The notes below the pieces were generated by a model. That model was not told the DNA's origin. It ran no database searches and saw only the letters and a list, made by a program, of their open reading frames with translations. From Pseudomonas sp. B28(2017) (GTDB lineage: Bacteria > Pseudomonadota > Gammaproteobacteria > Pseudomonadales > Pseudomonadaceae), in NCBI RefSeq assembly GCF_002113025.1, contig NZ_NEJH01000002.1, forward strand, positions 434,001 to 498,000: DNA of 64,000 bases, in the 5' to 3' direction. The position numbers and the translations under genes are program-made. Shown here one piece after another: positions 9,021-18,368 of the stretch (positions are counted from its first letter, which is position 1; every line of letters starts with the position of its first letter).

Positions 9021-9727
9021 TTGAACTCCTGCAGGAATACTGGAAAGCCTTCCTCTACACCGACGGGCAGAACATCACTGGCCTGGCCATGACCATGTGG
9101 CTGCTCAGCGCTTCGATTTTCTTCGGCTTCATCGTGTCGATTCCGCTGTCCATCGCCAGGGTTTCTCCACACTTCTACATTCGCTGGCCGGTGCAGTTCT
9201 ACACCTATCTGTTTCGGGGTACGCCGCTGTATATCCAGTTGCTGATTTGCTACACGGGGATCTACAGCCTGGCCGCCATACGCGCGCAACCGCTGCTCGA
9301 CAGCTTCTTCCGCGATGCGATGAACTGCACCATCCTGGCCTTCGCCCTGAACACCTGCGCCTACACCACGGAGATCTTCGCCGGGGCGATTCGCAGCATG
9401 GCCCATGGTGAAGTCGAAGCGGCCAAGGCCTATGGCCTGACTGGCTGGAAGCTGTATGCCTACGTGATCATGCCGTCGGCCCTGCGTCGCTCGCTGCCTT
9501 ACTACAGCAACGAAGTGATTCTGATGTTGCACTCGACCACCGTGGCCTTTACCGCAACCATCCCGGACATTCTGAAAGTCGCGCGGGACGCCAACTCGGC
9601 GACCTTCCTGACCTTCCAGTCGTTCGGCATTGCCGCGCTGATCTACCTGACCGTCACTTTTGCGCTGGTCGGCCTGTTCCGCCTTGCCGAACGCCGATGG
9701 CTGGCCTTCCTCGGGCCGACCCACTAG
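9017..9727 (+). CDS. aotM: basic amino acid ABC transporter permease (AotM-like)
   Basis: A 236-residue permease, partner of the preceding gene, of the HisM/AotM type. Visible features are the N-terminal transmembrane span after GLAMTMWLLSASIFFG, the FRGTPLYIQLLICY segment shared by the family, and the EAA loop EVEAAKAYGLTGWKLYAYVI near residues 133-152. It is translated from a four-base overlap with aotQ. Twenty-six bases separate its stop from the next gene. Confidence 0.87.
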   Translation: MIELLQEYWKAFLYTDGQNITGLAMTMWLLSASIFFGFIVSIPLSIARVSPHFYIRWPVQFYTYLFRGTPLYIQLLICYTGIYSLAAIRAQPLLDSFFRDAMNCTILAFALNTCAYTTEIFAGAIRSMAHGEVEAAKAYGLTGWKLYAYVIMPSALRRSLPYYSNEVILMLHSTTVAFTATIPDILKVARDANSATFLTFQSFGIAALIYLTVTFALVGLFRLAERRWLAFLGPTH

Positions 9728-9753
9728 GTCTCAACCTGCTTCAGGAACAACAG

Positions 9754-10872
9754 ATGCGCCACCAGAAACATGACCTGCTGGCCCCAATGCCGGGGACCGC
9801 GAGACAGATCCACAGTTTTCACTTCGGCCCACAACCGGCCAATGGCAAGATCTACATCCAGGCCTCCCTGCACGCCGACGAAATGCCCGGCATGCTGGTG
9901 GCCTGGCACCTCAAGCAACGCCTGGCGGAGCTGGAAGCAGCCGGTCGCCTGCGCAGCGAAATCGTGCTGGTGCCCATCGCCAACCCGGTGGGCCTGGAAC
10001 AGGTACTGATGGATGTGCCGCTGGGCCGCTACGAGCTGGAAAGCGGCCAGAACTTCAACCGCTGGTTCGTCGACCTCAGTGAAGAAGTCGGCAACGCGAT
10101 CGAAGGCAAGCTCGGTGACGATCCGCAGCAAAATCAGCAATTGATCCGCAGCAGCCTGCGCGATGCACTAGCCCGGCAGAGCGCCGGCACCCAACTGCAA
10201 TCCCAGCGCCTGACCCTGCAGCGACTGGCCTGCGACGCCGACATGGTGCTCGACCTGCATTGCGATTTCGAAGCGGTCGCGCACCTCTACACCACACCTG
10301 AAGCCTGGCCGCAGGTCGAGCCGCTGGCCCGCTACATCGGTGCCGAAGCCAGCCTGCTGGCAACCGATTCCGGTGGCCAGTCGTTCGACGAATGCTTCAC
10401 CCTGCTCTGGTGGCAGTTGAAAGAACGCTTCGGCGAGCACTTCGACATTCCGCCGGGCAGTTTTTCGGTGACCGTCGAATTGCGCGGCCAGGGCGACGTC
10501 AATCACCCGCTGGCCAGTCTCGATTGTCAGGCGTTGATCGACTACCTGATCCATTTCGGCGCGATCGCCGGCGAACCCGCGCCCCTGCCCGAACTGCCCT
10601 ACCCGGCGACACCGCTGGCCGGTGTAGAACCGGTGGCCACACCCGTCGGCGGGCTGCTGGTGTTCACCGCACTGCCGGGGCAGTACCTGGAAGCCGGGCA
10701 ACTGATCGCCGAGATCATTGATCCGGTCAACGATCACGTCACCCCCGTTCATTGTTCCGCCGCCGGGTTGATGTATGCCCGCTCGCTGCGCCGCATGGCC
10801 ACTGCCGGCATGGTGATCGCCCACGTCGCGGGCACCGAAGCCTATCGCAGCGGCTATCTACTTTCGCCTTGA
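9754..10872 (+). CDS. aotO: aspartoacylase/succinylglutamate desuccinylase-like protein (AotO-like)
   Basis: A 372-residue member of the zinc-dependent AstE/AspA deacylase family. Candidate zinc ligands are His40 and Glu43 in LHADEMPG and His169 in [12 protein letters not shown]; the C-terminal 90 residues form a biotinyl-lipoyl-like strand domain with the phrase [23 protein letters not shown]. It lies between the permease and ATPase genes, as aotO does in P. aeruginosa. It could remove an acyl group from an imported amino acid derivative, but no activity is shown by the sequence alone. The ATG at 9754 was chosen because the open frame upstream overlaps aotM. Confidence 0.8.
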   Translation: MRHQKHDLLAPMPGTARQIHSFHFGPQPANGKIYIQASLHADEMPGMLVAWHLKQRLAELEAAGRLRSEIVLVPIANPVGLEQVLMDVPLGRYELESGQNFNRWFVDLSEEVGNAIEGKLGDDPQQNQQLIRSSLRDALARQSAGTQLQSQRLTLQRLACDADMVLDLHCDFEAVAHLYTTPEAWPQVEPLARYIGAEASLLATDSGGQSFDECFTLLWWQLKERFGEHFDIPPGSFSVTVELRGQGDVNHPLASLDCQALIDYLIHFGAIAGEPAPLPELPYPATPLAGVEPVATPVGGLLVFTALPGQYLEAGQLIAEIIDPVNDHVTPVHCSAAGLMYARSLRRMATAGMVIAHVAGTEAYRSGYLLSP

Positions 10873-10885
10873 GGATGCATGCCCC

Positions 10886-11650
10886 ATGTACAAATTGACC
10901 ATCGAAGGCCTGCATAAAAGCTATGGCGATCATGAAGTCCTCAAAGGTGTTTCGCTCAAGGCTAAAACCGGTGACGTCATCAGCCTGATCGGCGCCAGCG
11001 GCTCGGGTAAAAGTACCTTCCTGCGTTGCATCAACTTCCTGGAACAACCCAACGACGGCGCCATGAGCCTTGACGGGCAGAACATCCGCATGATCAAGGA
11101 TCGTCACGGCATGCACGTGGCCGATGCCAATGAACTGCAGCGGATTCGCACCCGCCTGGCCATGGTGTTCCAGCACTTCAACCTGTGGAGCCACATGACG
11201 GTGCTGGAAAACATCACCATGGCTCCGCGTCGGGTATTGGGGTGCGACAGGAAAGAAGCCGAGGACCGCGCCCGGCGTTACCTCGACAAGGTGGGGCTGG
11301 CCTCCCGCGTGGCAGACCAGTACCCGGCATTCCTGTCCGGCGGTCAGCAACAACGGGTCGCGATTGCCCGGGCACTGGCCATGGAGCCGGAAGTCATGTT
11401 GTTCGACGAACCGACTTCGGCGCTGGACCCGGAACTGGTGGGTGAAGTACTGAAAGTGATCCAGGGCCTGGCCGAAGAAGGCCGGACCATGATCATGGTG
11501 ACTCACGAAATGAGCTTCGCCCGCAAAGTATCGAGTCAGGTGTTGTTTCTGCACCAGGGCCTGGTTGAGGAAGAAGGCGCGCCGGAAAACGTGCTGGGCA
11601 ATCCGAAAAGCGAGCGGTTGAAGCAGTTCCTGAGTGGCAACCTGAAGTAA
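10886..11650 (+). CDS. aotP: basic amino acid ABC transporter ATPase (AotP-like)
   Basis: A 254-residue cytoplasmic ATPase of the HisP/GlnQ group. The Walker A motif GASGSGKS lies at about residues 36-43, the signature LSGGQQQR at about 150-157, Walker [15 protein letters not shown] follows at once, and the switch His is in MVTHEM. It powers import through the two permeases. The gene closes the operon; a REP pair follows, and no argR gene is found next to it. Confidence 0.88.
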   Translation: MYKLTIEGLHKSYGDHEVLKGVSLKAKTGDVISLIGASGSGKSTFLRCINFLEQPNDGAMSLDGQNIRMIKDRHGMHVADANELQRIRTRLAMVFQHFNLWSHMTVLENITMAPRRVLGCDRKEAEDRARRYLDKVGLASRVADQYPAFLSGGQQQRVAIARALAMEPEVMLFDEPTSALDPELVGEVLKVIQGLAEEGRTMIMVTHEMSFARKVSSQVLFLHQGLVEEEGAPENVLGNPKSERLKQFLSGNLK

Positions 11651-11665
11651 CGCCTACTGCAAAAC

Positions 11666-11755
11666 CTGTGGGAGCGAGCCCGCTCGCGAATTGGCCATGT
11701 CAGTCAACATCTCTGTTGGATGAAACACCGCCTTCGCGAGCAGGCTCGCTCCCAC
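11666..11755. repeat. REP pair (inverted)
   Basis: CTGTGGGAGCGAGCCCGCTC and the inverted GCGAGCAGGCTCGCTCCCAC are separated by about 40 bp, between the convergent aotP and a small minus-strand gene. Confidence 0.9.
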
Positions 11756-11766
11756 ATTCAATTCAA

Positions 11767-11976
11767 TCAGACAACAGGCGCAGGCGGTGGCTCATCCGGC
11801 AAAGTGGGTTCGCCAGGCTCCATCGGCTCCTCGTTCGGGGTATCAGGGTCAGGCTGACCAGGGATGCCGCCCGCCATGCTGACGGGTGGATGTGCCATCA
11901 AGGACCAGGCCAGAACGCCAACCTGATTGGGTTCAAGCCTTGCCAGCTCGGCACTGATTCGTGGATCGATCTTCAT
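11767..11976 (-). CDS. small proline-rich protein of unknown function
   Basis: A 69-residue protein. Its N-terminal half (KIDPRISAELARLEPNQVGV) is a regular short helical region, and its C-terminal half is acidic and proline-rich (EEPMEPGEPTLPDEPPPAP), probably disordered. No signal peptide is evident. The ATG at 11976 was chosen because an upstream in-frame start at 12030 adds an Arg/Cys-rich stretch of no clear character. I do not recognise a function. Confidence 0.55.
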   Translation of the reverse strand: MKIDPRISAELARLEPNQVGVLAWSLMAHPPVSMAGGIPGQPDPDTPNEEPMEPGEPTLPDEPPPAPVV

Positions 11977-12083
11977 TCGGCACTCCTGAGCGATGGCCCG
12001 ACCCGCCTTGCGCGGATCGCAGCAGGACACTCCATAGAGTCTACGCCCGCTCAGGAATTCCCGATATTTGCCTGACGGTTGAC

Positions 12084-12650
12084 TCAGGTGCGAGGCAGGG
12101 TCACGCCACGCTGGCCCTGATACTTGCCGCCACGGTCCTTGTAGGACACTTCACACTCTTCGTCAGACTCGAGGAACAGCATCTGCGCCACGCCTTCGTT
12201 CGCGTAGATTTTCGCCGGCAGATTGGTGGTGTTGGAGAACTCCAGGGTCACGTGACCTTCCCACTCAGGCTCGAGCGGCGTGACGTTGACGATGATGCCG
12301 CAGCGAGCGTAGGTGCTTTTGCCCAGGCAAATGGTCAATACATTACGCGGAATGCGGAAATATTCGACGGTGCTGGCCAGGGCGAAGGAGTTCGGAGGAA
12401 TGATGCACACGTCGCTGTGGATGTCGACGAAGCTGCCGGCATCGAAGTTTTTCGGGTCGACGATCGCCGAGTTGATGTTGGTGAACACCTTGAAATGATT
12501 AGTGCAACGCACATCGTAGCCGTAGCTCGACACGCCATAGGAGATCACACGGCTATCGTCGCTGCCGCGCATCTGGCGCTCGACGAAAGGCTCGATCATG
12601 CCGTGCTCTTGCGCCATGCGGCGAATCCACTTGTCCGATTTGATGCTCAT
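12084..12650 (-). CDS. dcd: dCTP deaminase
   Basis: A 188-residue enzyme that deaminates dCTP to dUTP, feeding dTTP synthesis. The sequence runs [21 protein letters not shown] at the N-terminus. It has the catalytic-region phrase [23 protein letters not shown], in which the Glu of WEGHVTLE is the expected base, and the C-terminal segment [19 protein letters not shown] that closes over the nucleotide. Length matches the usual 188 residues of Pseudomonas Dcd. It is transcribed alone. Confidence 0.95.
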   Translation of the reverse strand: MSIKSDKWIRRMAQEHGMIEPFVERQMRGSDDSRVISYGVSSYGYDVRCTNHFKVFTNINSAIVDPKNFDAGSFVDIHSDVCIIPPNSFALASTVEYFRIPRNVLTICLGKSTYARCGIIVNVTPLEPEWEGHVTLEFSNTTNLPAKIYANEGVAQMLFLESDEECEVSYKDRGGKYQGQRGVTLPRT

Positions 12651-13003
12651 GGCGGGTGTCCTGAATAGCGAGGTCGAAAAATTCTGTCCGGCATCTTACC
12701 GGGCGCGCCGCCGGGTTCAAAGTCCGCGGTGCAATTCTCGCCGAACAGGCAGGAATTACCTGCACTGGCGACGAACCGTCACACCGCCGATCCTTAAAAC
12801 AGAGAAACCTGCGCATGAAGCATTGGCACGTCCCTGAAAAAGGGTTAAGGTGACGCCACTGTGCTGCTTGTGTCACTGAGAATCTCTACACGATATGTTG
12901 AATTTCGATCCAACCATCTACAAGAATTTTTCCTGCTCTTTGCACTCAGTCTCGGCCAGGGTTCTTCCTGAGTCGCAGTTATCTTTGTTCAAGGAGTTAC
13001 ACC
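12651..13003 (+). promoter_or_regulatory. dcd/cold-shock gene intergenic region with long csp leader
   Basis: This 353-bp gap holds the divergent control regions of dcd and the cold-shock gene. I see no open frame with coding character. The final 100 bases or so before the ATG at 13004 probably form the long untranslated leader typical of csp mRNAs, ending in the AAGGAG ribosome site at about 12991. A promoter cannot be fixed with certainty. Confidence 0.45.
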
Positions 13004-13213
13004 ATGTCTAATCGCCAAACCGGTACCGTTAAGTGGTTCAACGATGAAAAAGGCTTCGGCTTCATCACCCCACAATCCGGTGACGACCTGTTCGTTCACT
13101 TCAAAGCTATCCAGTCCGACGGCTTCAAAAGCCTGAAAGAAGGCCAACAGGTTTCTTTCATCGCTACCCGCGGTCAGAAAGGCATGCAAGCTGAAGAAGT
13201 TCAAGTTATCTAA
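13004..13213 (+). CDS. cold-shock domain protein, CspA family
   Basis: A 69-residue single cold-shock domain. RNP1 is KGFGFITP (about residues 16-23) and RNP2 is DLFVHF (about 29-34), the two RNA-binding strands. The protein binds single-stranded RNA or DNA and melts mRNA structure, at low temperature or constitutively depending on the paralog; it resembles P. fluorescens/P. syringae CapB-type proteins. It has a strong ribosome site and a strong terminator, consistent with high expression as a single gene. Confidence 0.93.
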   Translation: MSNRQTGTVKWFNDEKGFGFITPQSGDDLFVHFKAIQSDGFKSLKEGQQVSFIATRGQKGMQAEEVQVI

Positions 13214-13230
13214 CTTGTACTTGCTTTAGT

Positions 13231-13264
13231 AAAAAGCCCCGCCCTCAACAGCGGGGCTTTTTTG
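13231..13264 (+). terminator. terminator of the cold-shock gene
   Basis: AAAAAGCCCCGC pairs with GCGGGGCTTTTT around the loop CCTCAACA, ending in a T run. Confidence 0.9.
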
Positions 13265-13290
13265 TGGGCGGGCATTTTTTCCACACAAAA

Positions 13291-13355
13291 AGAACGCCGC
13301 CTTCGATAGCCCCTGCGCTGACCTTGCAGGAGCTGTCGAAGGCGACGATCTTTCG
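13291..13355 (-). terminator. hairpin terminator built from an intergenic repeat
   Basis: CGCCTTCGA and TCGAAGGCG form the outer stem, with CCCTGC/GCAGG inside. Read on the minus strand the hairpin is followed by GTTCTTTTTG, which suits termination of the DUF481 gene. Its right half, GCAGGAGCTGTCGAAGGCGA, is another copy of the repeat at 217-250. Confidence 0.6.
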
Positions 13356-13361
13356 ATTTTC

Positions 13362-14375
13362 TTACCAGGTCACGCCAAACCCTGCGGTGTAGCGTGTCTT
13401 GTCCAGATCCGCATCGTCGGTGCCGCTGATGATGTCCCGCTCCGCCTTCAGGTTCAGCGAAGCCCAGTCAGTCACCTTGTAGCGCAACCCCATCTCGGCA
13501 TCGAGTGCGTAGTCGGCCACACTCGACAGCGGCTTGCCGACCTCGCCATTGGTGAAAAACTCGACACGCTTGCCAACCAGGTAGCGGTTGTAGTCCCACT
13601 TCATGGCCAGGGCGTAGAAGTTGTCCTTGCTACCATCAGAGAACTCATAGTCCGTGTGGTTGACCAGCGAGCCCAGGGAGAACGCCCCAAGTTCGTCATC
13701 CCAGAACTGATAGCCGGGACCGGTACCGACTGTGCGCTGACGGGAAAGGTCTTCGACCTTGTCACGCTTGTACACCAGGCGCCCCTGCCAGAACCATTGC
13801 TCGGTCAGGAATCGGTCGATGGAGTACTCGGCCCGCCAGTTGTCGGTAGTCACCACGCTGTCCTGGAACTCGCGGTTGTATTCGCCTGTGGCGGTATGCC
13901 GCCAGCGACCGTGACGCGCACTAGTCTTGAAATCGATGCCATAGTCATCGGTATCGTTTTCCGCCCGCTGATAATCCAGCGCGATATCGATGTTGCCTTT
14001 CCACACCAGATCCTCGACCACCGGTTTTGGCTTGAGAATCTGCTGAATGCTCGCCAGTTCGACCGTCCTCGGTACTTCGCCATTGGCCAGCGTGACCTTG
14101 CCGGCGTCCGCCGCTTTCAGCGACTTGGCTTTCTCGCCACTGTAGGCATCCTGCTTGACCAGCAACTCCTGATCACTGTCCAGGGTCTTGACCTGTTTCC
14201 AGTCGATCGTCACCGCACCGGCGTACTCGGTCTGGATTAGCAGCTTGCCGCCATCGAACAGCGTGATCTTTCCGCTCAGCCTGTCACCGTTCTTCAGCCA
14301 CACGGTATCGGCCAACAAGGGAGTGGAAGCACTGAAGACAGCGAGGCACAGCAAGGATCTGGACAACTTAAGCAA
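13362..14375 (-). CDS. DUF481 outer-membrane beta-barrel protein
   Basis: A 337-residue exported protein with a signal peptide ending near LLADTVWL. Residues 23-110 form a small strand-rich domain (WLKNGDRLSGKITLFDGGKLLIQT), and residues 125-337 match the DUF481 barrel: alternating aromatic strands such as WRAEYSIDRFLTEQWFWQGR and a last strand ending in Trp (TAGFGVTW), a usual outer-membrane insertion signal. Its role is unknown; relatives are salt-induced outer-membrane proteins. Confidence 0.85.
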   Translation of the reverse strand: MLKLSRSLLCLAVFSASTPLLADTVWLKNGDRLSGKITLFDGGKLLIQTEYAGAVTIDWKQVKTLDSDQELLVKQDAYSGEKAKSLKAADAGKVTLANGEVPRTVELASIQQILKPKPVVEDLVWKGNIDIALDYQRAENDTDDYGIDFKTSARHGRWRHTATGEYNREFQDSVVTTDNWRAEYSIDRFLTEQWFWQGRLVYKRDKVEDLSRQRTVGTGPGYQFWDDELGAFSLGSLVNHTDYEFSDGSKDNFYALAMKWDYNRYLVGKRVEFFTNGEVGKPLSSVADYALDAEMGLRYKVTDWASLNLKAERDIISGTDDADLDKTRYTAGFGVTW

Positions 14376-14523
14376 AATACAGACTCAGGCTTGCGAGAAA
14401 AGTCGGCATTATCCGTAGGAACAAGGCCCTGACAAGGACTGACCCGACTATTTCTGTCGAGTTCATTTCTCAACTTTCTGTACAGGAATTACTCTACAGG
14501 CGGTAAAGCAGATTTCTTCAGGA

Positions 14524-14886
14524 ATGACGGACGTGACCGATCCAACCGATGAACCCGAGAGTGCGACGCAAATCCGACGCACGGCGCTGTACCTGACACT
14601 GGCGCAAGTTCCCGAGGGCAAAGTCGTCAGCTACGGTCAATTGGCCGAGCTTGCAGGACTGGGTCGCGCCGCCCGCTGGGTCGGCCGCACCCTCAGCCAA
14701 TTACCGAGCGACAGCAAGTTGCCCTGGCATCGCGTTCTGGGCGCAAACGGACGTATCAGCCTGCCGGTCGGCAGCCCTTCGGGGGATGAACAGCGCGCAC
14801 GATTACGCATGGAGGGCATCAGTGTCCTGAATAATCGTGTTGATATTCAGCGCCATGGCTGGCGTCCAGTAGAGCACAGCGGTTAG
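14524..14886 (+). CDS. alkyltransferase-like (ATL) DNA-binding protein
   Basis: A 120-residue homolog of the DNA-binding domain of O6-methylguanine-DNA methyltransferase. The active-site motif, PCHRV in the enzymes, reads PWHRV here with Trp68 in place of the reactive Cys, the hallmark of ATL proteins. Known ATLs bind and flag O6-alkylguanine for nucleotide excision repair but do not remove the alkyl group. Helix-turn-helix residues (GKVVSYGQLAELAGLGRAARWVG) and the arginine finger region are intact. The start was taken at the ATG at 14524. Four-gene context gives no further clue. Confidence 0.85.
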   Translation: MTDVTDPTDEPESATQIRRTALYLTLAQVPEGKVVSYGQLAELAGLGRAARWVGRTLSQLPSDSKLPWHRVLGANGRISLPVGSPSGDEQRARLRMEGISVLNNRVDIQRHGWRPVEHSG

Positions 14887-14930
14887 AGTGCGCGCTTTGT
14901 TTCCGTATTTCTTGAGGCAGACTCCAGCCC

Positions 14931-16490
14931 ATGCCCCGTAAAACCTGGCGCGCCGCGCTCGCCGCTTATGCCAGCCCCTCGACACTCGTGCTGTTGCTGC
15001 TTGGTTTCGCCGCCGGCCTGCCTTACATGCTGGTGTTTTCGACGCTTTCGGTCTGGCTGCGTGAAGCCGGCGTGGCTCGCGAAACCATTGGCTATGCAAG
15101 CCTGATCGGCCTGGCATATGCCTTCAAATGGGTCTGGTCACCGCTGCTCGACCAATGGCGACTGCCATTGCTCGGCAAACTCGGTCGACGACGATCCTGG
15201 CTCGTATTATCCCAGGCATTGGTCATCCTTGGCCTGATCGGGATGGGTTTCTGCGACCCGCAAAAGCATCTCTCCTGGCTCATCGCTATTGCGGTGGTCG
15301 TCGCCTTCGCCTCGGCGACGCAAGATATTGCGGTAGACGCCTATCGCCTGGAAATCGCCGAAGACAATCGTCAGGCCGCCCTGGCCGCCAGCTACATGTC
15401 CGGTTACCGGGTCGCTGCGCTGCTGGCGACTGCAGGCGCTCTGTACTTCGCCGAAGGCTTTGGCTCCACCGGCTTCAACTACAAGCATTCGGCCTGGGCT
15501 GGCACTTACATCCTGTTCGGGCTGCTGATGGTCCCGGCACTGCTGACTTCACTGTTCATGCGCGAACCACCCGTGCCGTTACGCACGCAACTGCAGGCCG
15601 GGCGCTACAGTTTCGTGCATCAACTGGCCTCGGTATTCGTGCTGATCATATTGCTGGTGTCCGTGCCGGCCATGTTCACCCAGCTCTACAACACCGACTT
15701 TGCCAGTGTGCTGTTCGAAGGCGTGAGCCTGCTCGACCTGCTGCTCGAAGACCGCGCATTCCTGCGCGCCATCCTCTATATCACGCTCACTGCCCTGTGC
15801 CTTTCGGCCATGGGCCGACGCGGCCTGGCGCCGGTACTGACGCCGGTCAACGACTTCATCCTGCGATACCGCTGGCAAGCGCTGCTGCTGCTCGGCTTGA
15901 TCGCCACCTATCGGATGTCCGATACGGTCATGGGGGTGATGGCCAACGTGTTCTATATCGACCAGGGCTTCACCAAGGACCAGATCGCCAGCGTCAGCAA
16001 GATCTTCGGCCTGATCATGACCCTGGTCGGCGCCGGCATGGGCGGCCTGCTGATCGTGCGTTTCGGCATCCTGCCGATCCTGTTCATTGGCGGCGTCGCC
16101 TCCGCGGCGACCAACATCCTGTTCCTGATGCTCGCCGACATGGGCCCGAATCTGCAGATGCTGATCCTGACCATTTCCCTGGACAACTTCAGTTCAGGCC
16201 TGGCCACCTCAGCCTTCGTCGCCTACCTGTCGAGCCTGACCAACCTCAAGTTCTCCGCCACCCAGTACGCCCTGCTCAGCTCGATCATGCTGCTACTGCC
16301 ACGCCTGATCGGCGGCTACTCCGGGGTCATGGTGGAAAAGTTCGGTTATCATGACTTCTTCCTGATTACCGCCCTGCTGGGCGTCCCGACCCTGCTGCTG
16401 ATCGCCTTGCACTGGTTCCAGGAAAACCGCCGAGCAGGCCCGACACCTACACCGGAACCGGTGCAGACCCCAGTCGCCGAAGAATCGTAG
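14931..16490 (+). CDS. ampG: muropeptide permease AmpG
   Basis: A 519-residue major-facilitator protein of the inner membrane with about 12-14 helices. It opens with the AmpG-type phrase FAAGLPYMLVFSTLSVWLREAGV and has the cytoplasmic basic loop GKLGRRRSWLVLSQ between helices 2 and 3 and the ASATQDIAVDAYRLE segment characteristic of the family. It imports GlcNAc-anhydroMurNAc peptides for cell-wall recycling and thereby governs AmpR-controlled beta-lactamase expression where that system exists. No AmpR or AmpC gene is adjacent. Confidence 0.9.
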   Translation: MPRKTWRAALAAYASPSTLVLLLLGFAAGLPYMLVFSTLSVWLREAGVARETIGYASLIGLAYAFKWVWSPLLDQWRLPLLGKLGRRRSWLVLSQALVILGLIGMGFCDPQKHLSWLIAIAVVVAFASATQDIAVDAYRLEIAEDNRQAALAASYMSGYRVAALLATAGALYFAEGFGSTGFNYKHSAWAGTYILFGLLMVPALLTSLFMREPPVPLRTQLQAGRYSFVHQLASVFVLIILLVSVPAMFTQLYNTDFASVLFEGVSLLDLLLEDRAFLRAILYITLTALCLSAMGRRGLAPVLTPVNDFILRYRWQALLLLGLIATYRMSDTVMGVMANVFYIDQGFTKDQIASVSKIFGLIMTLVGAGMGGLLIVRFGILPILFIGGVASAATNILFLMLADMGPNLQMLILTISLDNFSSGLATSAFVAYLSSLTNLKFSATQYALLSSIMLLLPRLIGGYSGVMVEKFGYHDFFLITALLGVPTLLLIALHWFQENRRAGPTPTPEPVQTPVAEES

Positions 16491-16633
16491 GTTCTTTACC
16501 CAGGAAAAGTCGCGGAGGGCCGAGTGAATCGCGCCCTCCTGCCATGCCACCGACCGCACGCCTGTACGCCAGCGGAACTCGCCCGTACAATGCTCCGTCA
16601 TTTCTCGTCATCAGCAATCGATAACGGCCAACC

Positions 16634-18349
16634 ATGCGCACCAGTCAATTTTTGCTCGCCACACAAAAAGAAACGCCTTCCGACGCGGTCGTGATCAGCC
16701 ACCAGCTGATGCTGCGCGCCGGCATGATCCGCAAACTCGCCTCGGGCCTGTACACCTGGCTGCCGATGGGCTTGCGGGTAATGCGCAAGGTCGAAGCCGT
16801 CGTTCGTGAAGAAATGAACGCCGCCGGCTCTCTCGAAGTGTTGATGCCGAGCACGCAACCGGCTGAGCTGTGGCAGGAATCCGGGCGCTGGGAAGAGTAC
16901 GGCCCGGAATTGCTGCGTTTCAAGGATCGCCACGGTCGCGATTTCTGTGCCGGCCCGACCCACGAAGAAGTCATCACCGATCTGATGCGCAATGAGCTGA
17001 GCAGCTACAAGCAGCTGCCGATCAACCTGTACCAGATCCAGACCAAATTCCGTGACGAAATCCGCCCGCGCTTCGGCTTGATGCGCGGCCGCGAATTCAT
17101 CATGAAGGACGCCTACTCGTTCCACGCCGACCAGGCTTCGCTGCAGGTCACCTACGACCGCATGCACCAGGCCTACTGCAACGTGTTCACCCGTCTGGGC
17201 CTGAAGTTCCGCCCTGTTGAAGCCGACAACGGCTCCATCGGCGGTGCCGGTTCCCACGAGTTCCACGTGCTGGCCGAGTCCGGTGAAGACGACATCGTTT
17301 TCAGCAACGGCTCCGACTACGCCGCGAACATCGAGAAAGCCGAAGCCGTGCCACGGGAAACCTCGCGCGCCGCTCCGACTGAAGAACTGCGCCTGGTCGA
17401 CACGCCGAACGCCAAGACCATTGCGCAACTGGTCGAAGGCTTCAACCTGCCGATCGAGAAAACCATCAAGACCCTCGTGGTGCACGCTGAAGAAAAAGGC
17501 AAGCTGATTGCCCTGATCATCCGTGGCGACCATGAGCTGAACGAAATCAAGGCGGCCAACCAGCCAGGCGTTGCCAGCCCTCTGGTCATGGCCTCGGAAA
17601 GCGAACTGCGCGACGCCATTGGCGCGGGCGCCGGTTCTCTCGGCCCGCTGAACCTGCCGCTGCCGATCATCATCGACCGCTCTGTCGAACTGATGAGCGA
17701 CTTCGGCATCGGTGCCAACATCGACGACAAACACTACTTCGGCGTGAACTGGGAGCGCGACCTGCCTGTTCCAACCGTTGCCGACCTGCGTAACGTCGTG
17801 GCCGGCGACCCGAGCCCGGACGGCAAAGGCATCCTGGAAATCAAGCGCGGCATCGAAGTCGGGCACATCTTCCAGCTGGGCAACAAGTACAGCAAAGCGA
17901 TGAAGTGCGAAGTGCTGGGCGAGAACGGCAAGCCGGTCACCCTGGAAATGGGCTGCTACGGCATCGGCGTGTCCCGCGTGGTGGCTGCAGCCATCGAGCA
18001 GAACAACGACGAAAACGGGATCATCTGGAGCGACACTCTCGCACCGTTCCAGATTGCCCTGGTGCCGTTGCGCTACGAAACCGAGCAGGTTCGCGAAGCC
18101 ACCGACAAGCTGTACGCGGAACTGACCGCTGCCGGCTTCGAAGTGTTGCTGGACGACCGTGACAAGAAAACCAGCCCGGGCATCAAGTTCGCGGACATGG
18201 AGCTGATCGGCATCCCACACCGGATCGTGGTCAGCGACCGCGGCCTGGCCGAAGGCAACCTGGAATACAAGAGCCGTACCGAGGCCGACGCACAAGCGCT
18301 GCCGGTCGCCGACGTGCTGTCCTTCCTTCAGGCCCGCATCCGCCGCTGA
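16634..18349 (+). CDS. proS: prolyl-tRNA synthetase
   Basis: A 571-residue bacterial-type class II synthetase that charges tRNA-Pro. Motif 2 is seen in [21 protein letters not shown] (about residues 138-158) and motif 3 in [11 protein letters not shown] (about 438-448). Between them, about residues 225-400, lies the INS editing domain that clears mischarged Ala. The C-terminal anticodon-binding domain includes [14 protein letters not shown]. Length and layout are normal for the gene in Pseudomonas. Confidence 0.96.
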   Translation: MRTSQFLLATQKETPSDAVVISHQLMLRAGMIRKLASGLYTWLPMGLRVMRKVEAVVREEMNAAGSLEVLMPSTQPAELWQESGRWEEYGPELLRFKDRHGRDFCAGPTHEEVITDLMRNELSSYKQLPINLYQIQTKFRDEIRPRFGLMRGREFIMKDAYSFHADQASLQVTYDRMHQAYCNVFTRLGLKFRPVEADNGSIGGAGSHEFHVLAESGEDDIVFSNGSDYAANIEKAEAVPRETSRAAPTEELRLVDTPNAKTIAQLVEGFNLPIEKTIKTLVVHAEEKGKLIALIIRGDHELNEIKAANQPGVASPLVMASESELRDAIGAGAGSLGPLNLPLPIIIDRSVELMSDFGIGANIDDKHYFGVNWERDLPVPTVADLRNVVAGDPSPDGKGILEIKRGIEVGHIFQLGNKYSKAMKCEVLGENGKPVTLEMGCYGIGVSRVVAAAIEQNNDENGIIWSDTLAPFQIALVPLRYETEQVREATDKLYAELTAAGFEVLLDDRDKKTSPGIKFADMELIGIPHRIVVSDRGLAEGNLEYKSRTEADAQALPVADVLSFLQARIRR

Positions 18350-18368
18350 TACCAGATATAGAGGCGTC

